Source: Elizabethkingia bruuniana
GTDB lineage: Bacteria > Bacteroidota > Bacteroidia > Flavobacteriales > Weeksellaceae
Assembly (NCBI RefSeq): GCF_002024805.1
Contig: NZ_CP014337.1
Coordinates: 1,550,001 to 1,614,000, forward strand
Direction: 5' to 3'
DNA: 64,000 nt
The notes under the pieces were generated by a model. It searched no databases. It saw only the letters and a program-made list of their open reading frames with translations, and was not told the DNA's origin. Shown piece after piece: positions 15,246-23,622 of this stretch. The position numbers were made by a program, and so were the translations under genes. Each line of letters starts with the position of its first letter. Within the stretch, counting starts at the first letter, position 1.

Positions 15246-16640
15246 TTAAGCTAAATGTTGGGTTCTGTAGCTTTCAATTTCATCTACAGTATTAATGAGG
15301 CCGTTTCCTAAAAGTCGGTATCCATCGTTGGTAATTAAGAAGTCATCCTCAACACGTACACCGCCAAAGTTTCGGTATTCATTTACTTTATCGTAATTAA
15401 TAAATTCAGCATTTTTGTTTTCAGACTGCCATATATCGATTAATTCTGGTATAATATAGATACCAGGTTCAACTGTTAATACGAATCCGGCTTCCAGAGT
15501 TTTACCTAAACGTAAAGATTTAAGCCCGAATGTCTTTGTATCTTTTGGTTCTTCTTCTGTATAACCTATATATTGTTCACCCAAATCTTCCATATCGTGT
15601 ACATCAAGTCCCATCATGTGCCCTAATCCGCATTGAAAGAATAAAGTATAAGCATGGTTTTTTACAGCTTCTTCCGGATTGCCTTTCATTAATCCTAAAT
15701 CTATAAGTCCTTCTACCAGGTATTGTGAAGCTCTCAGGTGAATATCTTTAAATTTAACTCCGGGTTTTAATAATTGCTGTGCATTATTAAAAGCATTCAG
15801 AACTATTTCATACATCTCTTTCTGTTTAGTTGTAAAAGTATTGTCTACAGGAAAAGTTCTTGTAAGATCACCCGCATACCCCATTGCTGTTTCTGCTCCG
15901 GAGTCATTCAGGAAAAGATCACCACTTTTTAGCGTATTCAGTCGGTAATGGTTGTGGAGGATACCTCCGTTAATCGTTACAATTGGGGGATAAGACATCT
16001 GACATTCTTTATCTGCTGCAAGATGTTGGATTGCATTGGCAATCTGATATTCTTTAACCCCTGGTCTGGCAATACGCATAGCCAGTAAATGCATTTCATT
16101 GGATACATTTATCGCTTTTTCTATTTGTACAATCTCTTGTGCCTCTTTTATAGAGCGTTGTTTTACAATTGCTTTAATAAATTCAACAGATGGCTGTAAT
16201 TCTGTGATTTTGGTTTCAAGAAGATCTCCCAGCAAAATCTTATTGGAAGGCTGATATGGAGGAAGATAATGTACTTTTCGTCCTGCTGATTGGATTTTCC
16301 GAATATATTTATAAAGTTCTGCATATGGTAAAGTTTCCTGTACACCCGCTTTTAGACTTTTCTCCTTCAATGTTTCCTGTCTGCCCATCCAGACAATATC
16401 ATCTATACTAAGCTCATCTCCGAAGATAATAGTTTTATTTTCGTCTATATCAATAATGGCTGCAATTCTTGGTTCCTGAATTCCGAAGTAATATAAAAAT
16501 GTACTGTCCTGGCGGAAATAATACGGATTGTGTTCAAAATTTACCGGGTTTTCTATATTTCCCAGGAATAGTAAAATTCCATTAGCCACATTGTCCTTTA
16601 ATACGGCTCTCCTATCTTGATAAGTTTGTGATGAAAACAT
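15246..16640 (-). CDS. Xaa-Pro aminopeptidase (aminopeptidase P), family M24
   Basis: This 464-aa protein has the creatinase-like N-terminal domain (RQDSTFLYYFGIQEP) and a pita-bread M24 domain with the expected metal ligands: Asp in LNDSGAE, Asp in GYAGDLTRTF, His in GLGHMMGLDVHD, Glu in LTVEPGIYI and Glu in VRVEDDF. It removes the N-terminal residue before proline. There is no signal peptide, so it is cytoplasmic, complementing exported DPP IV. The pair would feed free proline and hydroxyproline to the divergent catabolic operon. Confidence 0.92.
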   Translation of the reverse strand: MFSSQTYQDRRAVLKDNVANGILLFLGNIENPVNFEHNPYYFRQDSTFLYYFGIQEPRIAAIIDIDENKTIIFGDELSIDDIVWMGRQETLKEKSLKAGVQETLPYAELYKYIRKIQSAGRKVHYLPPYQPSNKILLGDLLETKITELQPSVEFIKAIVKQRSIKEAQEIVQIEKAINVSNEMHLLAMRIARPGVKEYQIANAIQHLAADKECQMSYPPIVTINGGILHNHYRLNTLKSGDLFLNDSGAETAMGYAGDLTRTFPVDNTFTTKQKEMYEIVLNAFNNAQQLLKPGVKFKDIHLRASQYLVEGLIDLGLMKGNPEEAVKNHAYTLFFQCGLGHMMGLDVHDMEDLGEQYIGYTEEEPKDTKTFGLKSLRLGKTLEAGFVLTVEPGIYIIPELIDIWQSENKNAEFINYDKVNEYRNFGGVRVEDDFLITNDGYRLLGNGLINTVDEIESYRTQHLA

Positions 16641-16781
16641 ATTATGAATATTGGTTATTTAAAGGTTTAAAGTTACGATTTTATAATGTTTACAAAGGGG
16701 TTGGTTATGAAAAATAAGCAGGATGTAAAGATTGGATTTTAATATGAGATCTAGTGTTTATATTTTGCTTAAATTCGGCAG

Positions 16782-16792
16782 TATTTTAACAC
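16782..16792 (-). promoter_or_regulatory. operator-like motif before the araC-type gene
   Basis: TATTTTAACAC is the exact reverse complement of GTGTTAAAATA found at 17706-17716 before the catabolic genes. An 11-bp match at both control regions suggests one binding site for the intervening regulator. Confidence 0.4.
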
Positions 16793-16816
16793 TTAGTCTA
16801 AAGTAGTTTAACTAAC

Positions 16817-17695
16817 ATGAAAAGTCTTCAGTTTTCTGTTCCTGCCAATACTAATAAAAGTATTAGTATTCAGGAAGACATTATGACTCATTTTTATCCT
16901 TATTTCCACCGTCACGACGAAACACAGATTATGTGGATTGTGAAAGGACACGGAACATTGGCAATAGAGCAAAACCTTTTAAACTTCAGTGATGGAGATA
17001 TTTTTTATCTTGGTGCTAATCAGGCTCACGTTTTCAAAGCAGATTTTAAAAAAAATGAAAAGCACAAGGTTCATGCAATATCTATTTTCTTTGATCCCAG
17101 GAAAAAGATTTCCGGAGTCTTTGATTTACCTGAATTTGAAGAACTGAAAGATTTTATATCCGACTCTGAAGTTGGCTTTCAGGTATCACAGGAATTGAAA
17201 GCAGACGTCAGCAGTAAAATAAAACAACTACAACAGCTAAAGGGTATAGAACAGATTATTTGCTTTATAAAGATTCTTAACGATCTTATGCAAAATAAAA
17301 CATTACATATTCCCCTGTCTGCCGGAAAGAATACATCTAATCACATTTCCGACAACGATAAAAGGATTATAGATGCCCAAAGTTATATCAGGAAAAACTT
17401 TGCCCAACAAAAACTTACATTGGATGATATTGCAGAACAGGCTTGCCTTACACCACAGGCATTTTGCAGATCATTCAAAAAACGGACGGGCATTACTTAT
17501 ATTCAGTATCTCAATGAACTGCGTGTGCAGCGAGCATGTAAACTGCTTACATCTTCGGGAATGAACAGTATTTCTTCTGTTGCTTTCAATAGTGGTTTTA
17601 ATAGCTTGACTAATTTCAATCGTGTATTTCGTACAATTATGAAATATTCACCCAAAGAATATTTAAAGCGGTATAAAGAGACTATAATGGATTAA
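16817..17695 (+). CDS. AraC family regulator of the hydroxyproline operon
   Basis: The 292-aa protein has a cupin-type sensor domain (HFYPYFHRHDETQIMWIVKG at about 25-44, GDIFYLGANQAHVF) and a C-terminal AraC HTH pair (about 190-290: LTLDDIAEQACLTPQAFCRSF and ISSVAFNSGFNSLTNFNRVF). It sits between the peptidase pair and the catabolic genes, 95 bp before the latter. Shared 11-bp motifs flank it on both sides. Control of hydroxyproline use is inferred from position and motifs, as AraC-type regulators do this in other bacteria. Confidence 0.88.
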   Translation: MKSLQFSVPANTNKSISIQEDIMTHFYPYFHRHDETQIMWIVKGHGTLAIEQNLLNFSDGDIFYLGANQAHVFKADFKKNEKHKVHAISIFFDPRKKISGVFDLPEFEELKDFISDSEVGFQVSQELKADVSSKIKQLQQLKGIEQIICFIKILNDLMQNKTLHIPLSAGKNTSNHISDNDKRIIDAQSYIRKNFAQQKLTLDDIAEQACLTPQAFCRSFKKRTGITYIQYLNELRVQRACKLLTSSGMNSISSVAFNSGFNSLTNFNRVFRTIMKYSPKEYLKRYKETIMD

Positions 17696-17705
17696 AATTT
17701 AACAG

Positions 17706-17737
17706 GTGTTAAAATACGGTTAGAATCTATTAAAATA
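17706..17737 (+). promoter_or_regulatory. candidate AraC-type operator, direct repeat
   Basis: TTAAAATA occurs at 17709-17716 and 17730-17737, 21 bp apart (two helical turns, same face), typical of AraC-family binding sites. It lies 28 bp upstream of a -7 box (TAGTTTTG, 17765-17772) and 54 bp before the ATG at 17791. Confidence 0.45.
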
Positions 17738-17764
17738 TTAACATTTACGGATTTAAAATTCTGT

Positions 17765-17772
17765 TAGTTTTG
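17765..17772 (+). promoter_or_regulatory. -7 box of hydroxyproline operon
   Basis: TAGTTTTG matches TAnnTTTG. No TTG occurs 19 bp upstream, consistent with a promoter that needs an activator at the adjacent direct repeat. Confidence 0.45.
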
Positions 17773-17790
17773 GAAAAATAAATATTTGAT

Positions 17791-18696
17791 ATGAGTACAA
17801 AACTTAACTGGGAAGGAATTTACCCGGCTGTGTTAACTCCTTTTACAAAGGATGGAGAAATAGATTTTGAAATGTTTGCAAAAAACACCGAAGCCCAGAT
17901 TAAAGCAGGTGTGCATGGTATTATCCTTGCCGGTACATTAGGAGAAGCAAGTGCTTTGGAAACAGAAGAAAAATTTGAGCTTCTTAAGTTTGCTAAAACC
18001 ATCACAGGCGGCAGAATCCCGGTTATTCTTAATCTTTCAGAAAATACAACCAGGAATGCAGTTAATTATGCTAAGAAGGCAAAAGAATTAGGAGCTGACG
18101 GACTTATGCTGCTTCCGCCAATGCGTTATAAAGCAGATAATTGTGAGGTTGTAGAATATTTCAAAGCTGTAGCTTCAGCAACAGATCTTCCTATTCTTAT
18201 TTATAATAATCCTGTAGATTATGGAATTCATGTAACTCTGGAAATGTTTGATGAATTAATAACCTATCCTACTATTCAGGCTGTTAAAGAATCTACAAGA
18301 GACCTTGCAAACGTTACCAGAATGATTAACCGCTTTGGTAAAAGAATTAAAATACTGGGTGGTGTAGATACAATTTGTCTGGAAACTCTAATGCTAGGTG
18401 CAGATGGTTTAGTCGCGGGACTTGTAGATGCTTTCCCAAATGAAACAATGGCAATGTATAATTACGTTAAGTCCGGAGACTATGATAAAGCTGTGGCTAT
18501 CTACCGTTGGTTTATGCCTTTGCTGGAATTGGATATACACCCGAAACTTATTCAGTATATAAAACTGGCTGCGTCTGCCGAAGGAATAAGCAATCCTTAT
18601 GTAAGAGCACCAAGATTGGAGTTGCATGGCGAAGAAGCTGACAGAATTAATAAAATAATTACTGATGGTATTGCTAATCGTCCTGTATTAGACTAA
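17791..18696 (+). CDS. DapA-family lyase, probable 1-pyrroline-4-hydroxy-2-carboxylate deaminase
   Basis: A 301-aa TIM-barrel protein of the dihydrodipicolinate synthase family. Schiff-base Lys166 lies in QAVKESTR, Tyr138 in ILIYNNPVDY, and the phosphate-type loop AGTLGEASAL at 47-56. Because it is followed by a semialdehyde dehydrogenase, a hydroxyproline epimerase and a D-amino-acid dehydrogenase, the likely reaction is deamination and dehydration of pyrroline-4-hydroxy-2-carboxylate to 2-oxoglutarate semialdehyde (LhpC/HypD role) rather than lysine synthesis. The family is certain; the substrate is inferred from context. Confidence 0.85.
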   Translation: MSTKLNWEGIYPAVLTPFTKDGEIDFEMFAKNTEAQIKAGVHGIILAGTLGEASALETEEKFELLKFAKTITGGRIPVILNLSENTTRNAVNYAKKAKELGADGLMLLPPMRYKADNCEVVEYFKAVASATDLPILIYNNPVDYGIHVTLEMFDELITYPTIQAVKESTRDLANVTRMINRFGKRIKILGGVDTICLETLMLGADGLVAGLVDAFPNETMAMYNYVKSGDYDKAVAIYRWFMPLLELDIHPKLIQYIKLAASAEGISNPYVRAPRLELHGEEADRINKIITDGIANRPVLD

Positions 18697-18712
18697 CACT
18701 AAACATCTATTT

Positions 18713-20194
18713 ATGATTGAAGAAACATCTTTTCAGGTAATTGATCAGAAAGCCCGACAGGCTGCTAATGCTTACCAGTTTCTGAAAAATACAACAATAA
18801 AAGAACGTGCAGCATTTATGAATGCTGTTGCGGACAAAATTGAAGCATTAGGTGGAAATTTGCTTACTACTGCACATGCAGAAACATCTTTGCCATTAGC
18901 CCGATTGACGGGAGAAAAAGCAAGAACTATAGGCCAATGGAGAAGTTATGCTAAAGCTGTGACTACCGGAATCTATACAGAAGCCAGAATAGATCTTCCT
19001 CAAGCTTCCCAAGCAAAAGCAGATTTGCGTAAATACAATGTTGGCTTGGGTCCTGTTGCTGTTTTTGGAGCCAGTAATTTTCCGTTTGCATTTTCTACAG
19101 CTGGCGGCGATACTGCCAGTGCTATTGGGGCAGGCTGTCCTGTTATTGTAAAAGCACATCCTGCACATCCTGAAACATCACAGATAATGGCAGATGCAAT
19201 AGCAGAGGCTGTAAAAGAATTTGGATGGCCGGAAGGTATATTCAGTCATATTACCGGAAAGTCTAATGATATTGGTGCATATTTAATCCAACATAATGAA
19301 ATAAAAGCAGCGGCATTTACAGGTTCCTTTGCAGGAGGAAAGGCATTGTTTGATTTAGGGAATCAGCGTAAAGAGCCTATCCCCGTATTTGCAGAGATGG
19401 GAAGTATAAATCCCGTTTTTGCCTTTCAGAATCAGTTAACTGTTAAGGCAGAACAACTGGCTAAAGAATATGCTGCATCATTAACTTTAGGTGTCGGACA
19501 GTTTTGTACTAACCCCGGAATATTCATTGCTGAAGCTGGTGATAGTTTTGAACGTTTCATAGCAGCACTTCAGAATGAAATTTTGAATATAATACCTGTG
19601 AATATGTTACATAAAGGAATTTTTGAAAACTTTGAAAAATATAAAAAACTGATTTGCTCTCAGCCTGATGTTTCTACTATTTCAGAAGTTAATTCAGATA
19701 TTTCGGAATGGGAAGGACGTGCTATTGTTATAGAGACAACGGCAGCTAATTTTATTAAAAACAATATTTTAAGTGAAGAGGTTTTCGGTCCATTTGGAAT
19801 CATTGTAAAATGCAATTCCAAAGATGAAATGCTCCAGATTGCGCAACAGTTACAAGGGCAATTGACTATTACTATTGCTGCAACTAATGAAGATGTGCAC
19901 CTGAATATTGATATAATGAATATTGTAAAAGACAAGTGCGGAAGACTTTTATTCAACGGAATGCCAACGGGTGTAGAAGTTGTTTACGGAATGCAGCATG
20001 GCGGTCCTTATCCTTCGACTACCGATGCCCGTTTCACATCTGTAGGACCAGATGCCGTTAAAAGATTTGTTCGCCCAATAGCTTTTCAGAATTGGCCGGA
20101 TGAATTTTTACCGGAGGAACTCAAGAACGAGAATACACTGCAAATTAGCCGGATTGTTGATGGAGAAATACATTCAGGATCATTAAAAAATTAA
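18713..20194 (+). CDS. 2-oxoglutarate semialdehyde (2,5-dioxovalerate) dehydrogenase
   Basis: The 493-aa aldehyde dehydrogenase has oxyanion Asn122 in FGASNFPFAF, general base Glu228 in FAEMGSINP and nucleophile Cys265 in GVGQFCTNPG. The GASNFPFAFSTAGGDTASA and FTGSFAGGKAL segments and the absence of an N-terminal extension match the NADP-type dioxovalerate dehydrogenase subgroup. It would oxidise the semialdehyde to 2-oxoglutarate, the last step of hydroxyproline breakdown. It starts 16 bp after the deaminase gene and 4 bp before the epimerase gene. Confidence 0.88.
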   Translation: MIEETSFQVIDQKARQAANAYQFLKNTTIKERAAFMNAVADKIEALGGNLLTTAHAETSLPLARLTGEKARTIGQWRSYAKAVTTGIYTEARIDLPQASQAKADLRKYNVGLGPVAVFGASNFPFAFSTAGGDTASAIGAGCPVIVKAHPAHPETSQIMADAIAEAVKEFGWPEGIFSHITGKSNDIGAYLIQHNEIKAAAFTGSFAGGKALFDLGNQRKEPIPVFAEMGSINPVFAFQNQLTVKAEQLAKEYAASLTLGVGQFCTNPGIFIAEAGDSFERFIAALQNEILNIIPVNMLHKGIFENFEKYKKLICSQPDVSTISEVNSDISEWEGRAIVIETTAANFIKNNILSEEVFGPFGIIVKCNSKDEMLQIAQQLQGQLTITIAATNEDVHLNIDIMNIVKDKCGRLLFNGMPTGVEVVYGMQHGGPYPSTTDARFTSVGPDAVKRFVRPIAFQNWPDEFLPEELKNENTLQISRIVDGEIHSGSLKN

Positions 20195-20198
20195 AACG

Positions 20199-21197
20199 AT
20201 GAACAGAACTTTTTTTTGTATAGATTCTCATACCTGCGGTTGCCCTGTACGTCTTGTTGCGGGTGGCGGTCCTGTTTTAAAAGGAAATACAATGATGGAG
20301 CGCAGACTCCATTTTATGAAAGAATATGATTGGATTCGTAAAGGATTGATGTTCGAACCCAGAGGACATGATATGATGAGTGGCAGTATCCTCTACCCTC
20401 CTATTGATGAAGCAAATGATACAGGGGTACTTTATATCGAAACCAGTGGCTGCCTGCCTATGTGTGGACACGGAACTATTGGCACTGTAACTATTGCTAT
20501 AGAAGAAGGTTTGGTGGTTCCGAAAATCCCAGGTAAACTAAGATTAGAAACTCCTGCAGGTTTGGTTCTTATCGATTATGCACAAGAGGGCAAAAAGGTG
20601 ACATCTGTAAAGCTGACAAATGTAAAGTCTTTTCTGTACGCAGAAGATTTAGAAGTCGACTGTCCGGATTTGGGTCTGATAAAAGTTGATGTAGCCTATG
20701 GTGGTAATTTTTACGGGATTATAGATCCACAGGAAAACTTTAGAGATATTTCAGATTTCACAGCAAGCCAGCTCATTCATTACGGAAAGATGATCAGGAA
20801 ATTACTAAATGAAAAATACAGTTTTATACATCCTGAAGATGAAAACATTAACGGGCTAAGCCATATTCAGTGGACAGGAAATCCTGTGGATCCTAAAGCA
20901 AGTGGCCGCAATGCTGTATTAGTAGGAGAAAATGCATTGGATCGATCCCCTTGTGGAACGGGAACTTCTGCAAGGATGGCTCAGTGGTATGCGAAAGGAA
21001 AACTAAAAGAAGGTGAAGAATTTATTCACGAAAGCTATATAGGCTCTCAATTTATTGGCAGAATTGAGGCTGAAACAACAATCGACGGAAGACCCGCTAT
21101 CATCCCTTCAGTCGAAGGATGGGCCAGAATTACAGGTTATAATCATATTATTATCGACGATGAAGATCCTTATTGGTTGGGATTTCAGGTTATGTAA
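20199..21197 (+). CDS. 4-hydroxyproline 2-epimerase, proline racemase family
   Basis: The 332-aa protein starts with FFCIDSHTCGCPVRLVAGGG and keeps both catalytic cysteines: Cys89 in LPMCGHGTIG and Cys252 in RSPCGTGTSARMA. Two Cys indicate a racemase/epimerase; the dehydratase branch of the family replaces the first by Ser or Thr. It would convert trans-4-hydroxy-L-proline to cis-4-hydroxy-D-proline, the first step of the pathway. Gaps of 4 bp upstream and 8 bp downstream place it in the operon. Specificity for hydroxyproline over proline rests on context. Confidence 0.9.
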   Translation: MNRTFFCIDSHTCGCPVRLVAGGGPVLKGNTMMERRLHFMKEYDWIRKGLMFEPRGHDMMSGSILYPPIDEANDTGVLYIETSGCLPMCGHGTIGTVTIAIEEGLVVPKIPGKLRLETPAGLVLIDYAQEGKKVTSVKLTNVKSFLYAEDLEVDCPDLGLIKVDVAYGGNFYGIIDPQENFRDISDFTASQLIHYGKMIRKLLNEKYSFIHPEDENINGLSHIQWTGNPVDPKASGRNAVLVGENALDRSPCGTGTSARMAQWYAKGKLKEGEEFIHESYIGSQFIGRIEAETTIDGRPAIIPSVEGWARITGYNHIIIDDEDPYWLGFQVM

Positions 21198-21205
21198 ACA
21201 CATAT

Positions 21206-22471
21206 ATGACACAGAATAAAGGAAAAGCACTTGTTATAGGTGCAGGAATCGCAGGACTAAGCTCCGCATATTATCTGTTAAAAAAAGGTTGGCAGGTAGA
21301 GATACTGGAACAAAATGATTTGTCCAATAACTGTTCGTATGGAAATGCCGGAATGATTGTACCCAGTCACTTTACACCCTTGGCTGCACCTGGTGTCGTA
21401 GCACAGGGGTTCCGATGGATGTTCAGCAGCAAGAGTCCGTTTTATGTAAAACCCTCTTTAAGTACCAAACTAATTTCCTGGGGATTACAATTCTTAAAGC
21501 ATTCTAATCAGAAGCATGTTGATGCTTCCGCATCTGCAATAAGAGATCTTAATTTAGCCAGCAGCAAGCTATATAATGAGTTGGCAAAAACTGAAGATTT
21601 CAATTTTGAGCTTAATCAGAATGGTATTCTGATGTTGTATAAAACAGAAAAAGTTGCTGAAGAAGAAATAGAGTTAGCCCATATTGCTAAAGAATTAGGA
21701 TTAGATGTTGATGTTCTGGATCGGAAAGGAATTCAGGATCTGGAACCGAGTATTAATCTGGATGTGATTGGTGGTATCAATTACAAATGCGATGGTCATC
21801 TAGATCCCAGAAAATTAATGACTCAAATGATTTCTTATCTCAAGAATAATGGTGTTACTTTTTATACTCAGCATCGTGTTTCAGGCTTTGAGACTTCGGA
21901 AAGCAGAATTAATGCAGTTATTGCCAACGGAAAGAAATTTACAGCAGATCAGTACATTATGACAGGAGGTTCTTTTCTCCCTGAATTAGCACAAAAAGCA
22001 GGTATAAAAATACAGTTAATGCCGGGTAAGGGCTACTCTTTTATGTACACGCCAGAAAACTCTGCATATAAACTCGAACATGCTGCATTACTACTGGAAG
22101 CAAGAGTTGCTGTAACACCTATGAGCGGGCAGATAAGGTTTGGCGGTACAATGGAACTTGCTCAGCATCAGCATAAAATTAATATGAACCGGGTCGAAGG
22201 TATTGTTGCATCTATACCGAAGTATATGCCGGATTTTCGGGTAACTCTTCCAAAAGAATCTGAAATCTGGTATGGTTACAGACCTTGTGCTCCGGACGGA
22301 CTTCCCTATCTCGGAGCTTCTTCTAAACTGAAAAACCTAATAATTGCAGGTGGTGGTGGTATGATGGGGTTAAGTCTTGGTCCGGTTTTCGGGAGAACTG
22401 TTTCTGAAATTGCTAATGGAGAAAAGCTCTCTGTTGACATTGATATTTTCAGACCTGAAAGATTTAACTAG
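21206..22471 (+). CDS. FAD-dependent D-amino acid dehydrogenase, probable D-hydroxyproline dehydrogenase
   Basis: The Rossmann motif GAGIAGLSSAYYLLKKGW opens the protein at about residue 11, followed by the DadA-type VDVLDRKGIQDLEPSI, LMPGKGYSF and C-terminal YGYRPCAPDGLPYLG and GGGGMMGLSLGP. A longer in-frame start exists at 21173, but it would overlap the epimerase gene; ATG 21206 gives the normal short lead-in to the FAD fold and an 8-bp gap. It oxidises cis-4-hydroxy-D-proline to the pyrroline that the DapA-like enzyme uses. Length 421 aa. Confidence 0.87.
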   Translation: MTQNKGKALVIGAGIAGLSSAYYLLKKGWQVEILEQNDLSNNCSYGNAGMIVPSHFTPLAAPGVVAQGFRWMFSSKSPFYVKPSLSTKLISWGLQFLKHSNQKHVDASASAIRDLNLASSKLYNELAKTEDFNFELNQNGILMLYKTEKVAEEEIELAHIAKELGLDVDVLDRKGIQDLEPSINLDVIGGINYKCDGHLDPRKLMTQMISYLKNNGVTFYTQHRVSGFETSESRINAVIANGKKFTADQYIMTGGSFLPELAQKAGIKIQLMPGKGYSFMYTPENSAYKLEHAALLLEARVAVTPMSGQIRFGGTMELAQHQHKINMNRVEGIVASIPKYMPDFRVTLPKESEIWYGYRPCAPDGLPYLGASSKLKNLIIAGGGGMMGLSLGPVFGRTVSEIANGEKLSVDIDIFRPERFN

Positions 22472-22502
22472 TTTATTCTGAGAAATCCAAATTACTTAAT
22501 AT

Positions 22503-23501
22503 ATGAAAGCAAAAAAAATATTTACAGATTATATGTTAAAAATAGCTTTTTCTGTAAGCTTTATGTTATTTTTTTCTTGTGAGAGCAAAGAACTCGGGAC
22601 AGTAGAAGAATTACAGACAAAAGTAAATGCCTCATCCGTTCTTTCTGCTGATAACCTGGAGAGCGGGCAGAAAACTTACACTTTCTCACAAGCAGCCGGT
22701 GGCCAAAGAAGTTATTATATCTCTATCCCTGAAAGTTATAACAAAGACAAGAAGTATAAGCTTTTATTTGTTTTTGCGGGCACTAATTCAACTGGTGAGT
22801 CTATGTATGACTGGATGGGTCAGGGATGGAATGCTAAAGTTTCAGGTCTGGAAAAGCTCATGGATAACACTATTTTTGTTTATCCGGACCAGAAATATAT
22901 ATGGCAGGATAATGAAGGCAAAGATATAAAAGGATGGGCACTCGGCGATTATGCAGCTCCATTTAACGGTAGGCACGATATTCAGTTTACCAAAGAACTT
23001 TTGGAACTGATTCAAAAGAATTATTCAATTGACAGTAACCGTATTTTTGCAACAGGACATTCCTGGGGCGGAGATATGACCAACGTTACTGCTTACTTTC
23101 TAAAAGGAATCTTTAGAGCTGTAGCACCAATTGCAGCCAATAAACCTTATTGGTTCGAAAATAACGGGGCATTCATCCATGATCCAAATTATCGTGCGAA
23201 TACAGCTGTATGGGTATTCTTCGGGCTTAAGGATGATTATTTTAAAGATGATAGTATTGACGGAGATTTTGGAAAGCAGCAGGCAGATTTTTGGGTTTAT
23301 GAAAACGGTGGAAATATTGATAACTATACATCAAAACAAATTGGAAATAAAGGAGATGTTACACTAACTTACCCTGGAACCTCGCAGGTAAAGCTTACTT
23401 TATATGATTATGGCCAATATTCCGGTGGCGGAAGTGCAAGAGGCCATCAGCCGCCAGATTATTACTTCAAAGCTGTTGCAGACTGGTTCAATAAGTTTTA
23501 A
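22503..23501 (+). CDS. lipoprotein esterase, PHB depolymerase/LpqC-like
   Basis: The 332-aa protein has a lipobox (MLFFSCES, lipidated Cys26) and an alpha/beta hydrolase domain with nucleophile elbow ATGHSWGGDM and downstream AVAPIAANKPYW, the pattern of feruloyl-esterase/PHB-depolymerase-like proteins. An alternative start at residue 11 gives a shorter signal. It lies 31 bp behind the dehydrogenase gene and ahead of the operon terminator, so it is probably cotranscribed, though it has no known step in hydroxyproline breakdown. A role in releasing sugar or ester decorations outside the cell is possible. Confidence 0.7.
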   Translation: MKAKKIFTDYMLKIAFSVSFMLFFSCESKELGTVEELQTKVNASSVLSADNLESGQKTYTFSQAAGGQRSYYISIPESYNKDKKYKLLFVFAGTNSTGESMYDWMGQGWNAKVSGLEKLMDNTIFVYPDQKYIWQDNEGKDIKGWALGDYAAPFNGRHDIQFTKELLELIQKNYSIDSNRIFATGHSWGGDMTNVTAYFLKGIFRAVAPIAANKPYWFENNGAFIHDPNYRANTAVWVFFGLKDDYFKDDSIDGDFGKQQADFWVYENGGNIDNYTSKQIGNKGDVTLTYPGTSQVKLTLYDYGQYSGGGSARGHQPPDYYFKAVADWFNKF

Positions 23502-23528
23502 AATATTAATAATATCTATGTGTGTTTC

Positions 23529-23584
23529 ATCACAAAACAATATTTTGTGATATCAGGTTCCGGATTTTTCGGAACCTTTTTTAA
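23529..23584 (+). terminator. operon terminator, two hairpins
   Basis: ATCACAAAA / TTTTGTGAT (23529-23551), then GGTTCCG / CGGAACC (23556-23576) followed by six Ts. The second is a canonical terminator for the catabolic operon. Confidence 0.85.
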
Positions 23585-23587
23585 TGA

Positions 23588-23617
23588 AAAATCCAACTTA
23601 TAAGTAAGTTGGATTTT
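23588..23617 (-). terminator. terminator of GLPGLI cluster
   Basis: AAAATCCAACTTA (23588-23600) pairs perfectly with TAAGTTGGATTTT (23605-23617), 13 bp, just after the last GLPGLI gene stop on the minus strand. Confidence 0.7.
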
Positions 23618-23622
23618 ATCTT

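Noticed and set aside
17791-18696. dapA of lysine biosynthesis
   Set aside because: Fold and catalytic residues fit, but the operon is a hydroxyproline pathway, so the deaminase role is preferred.
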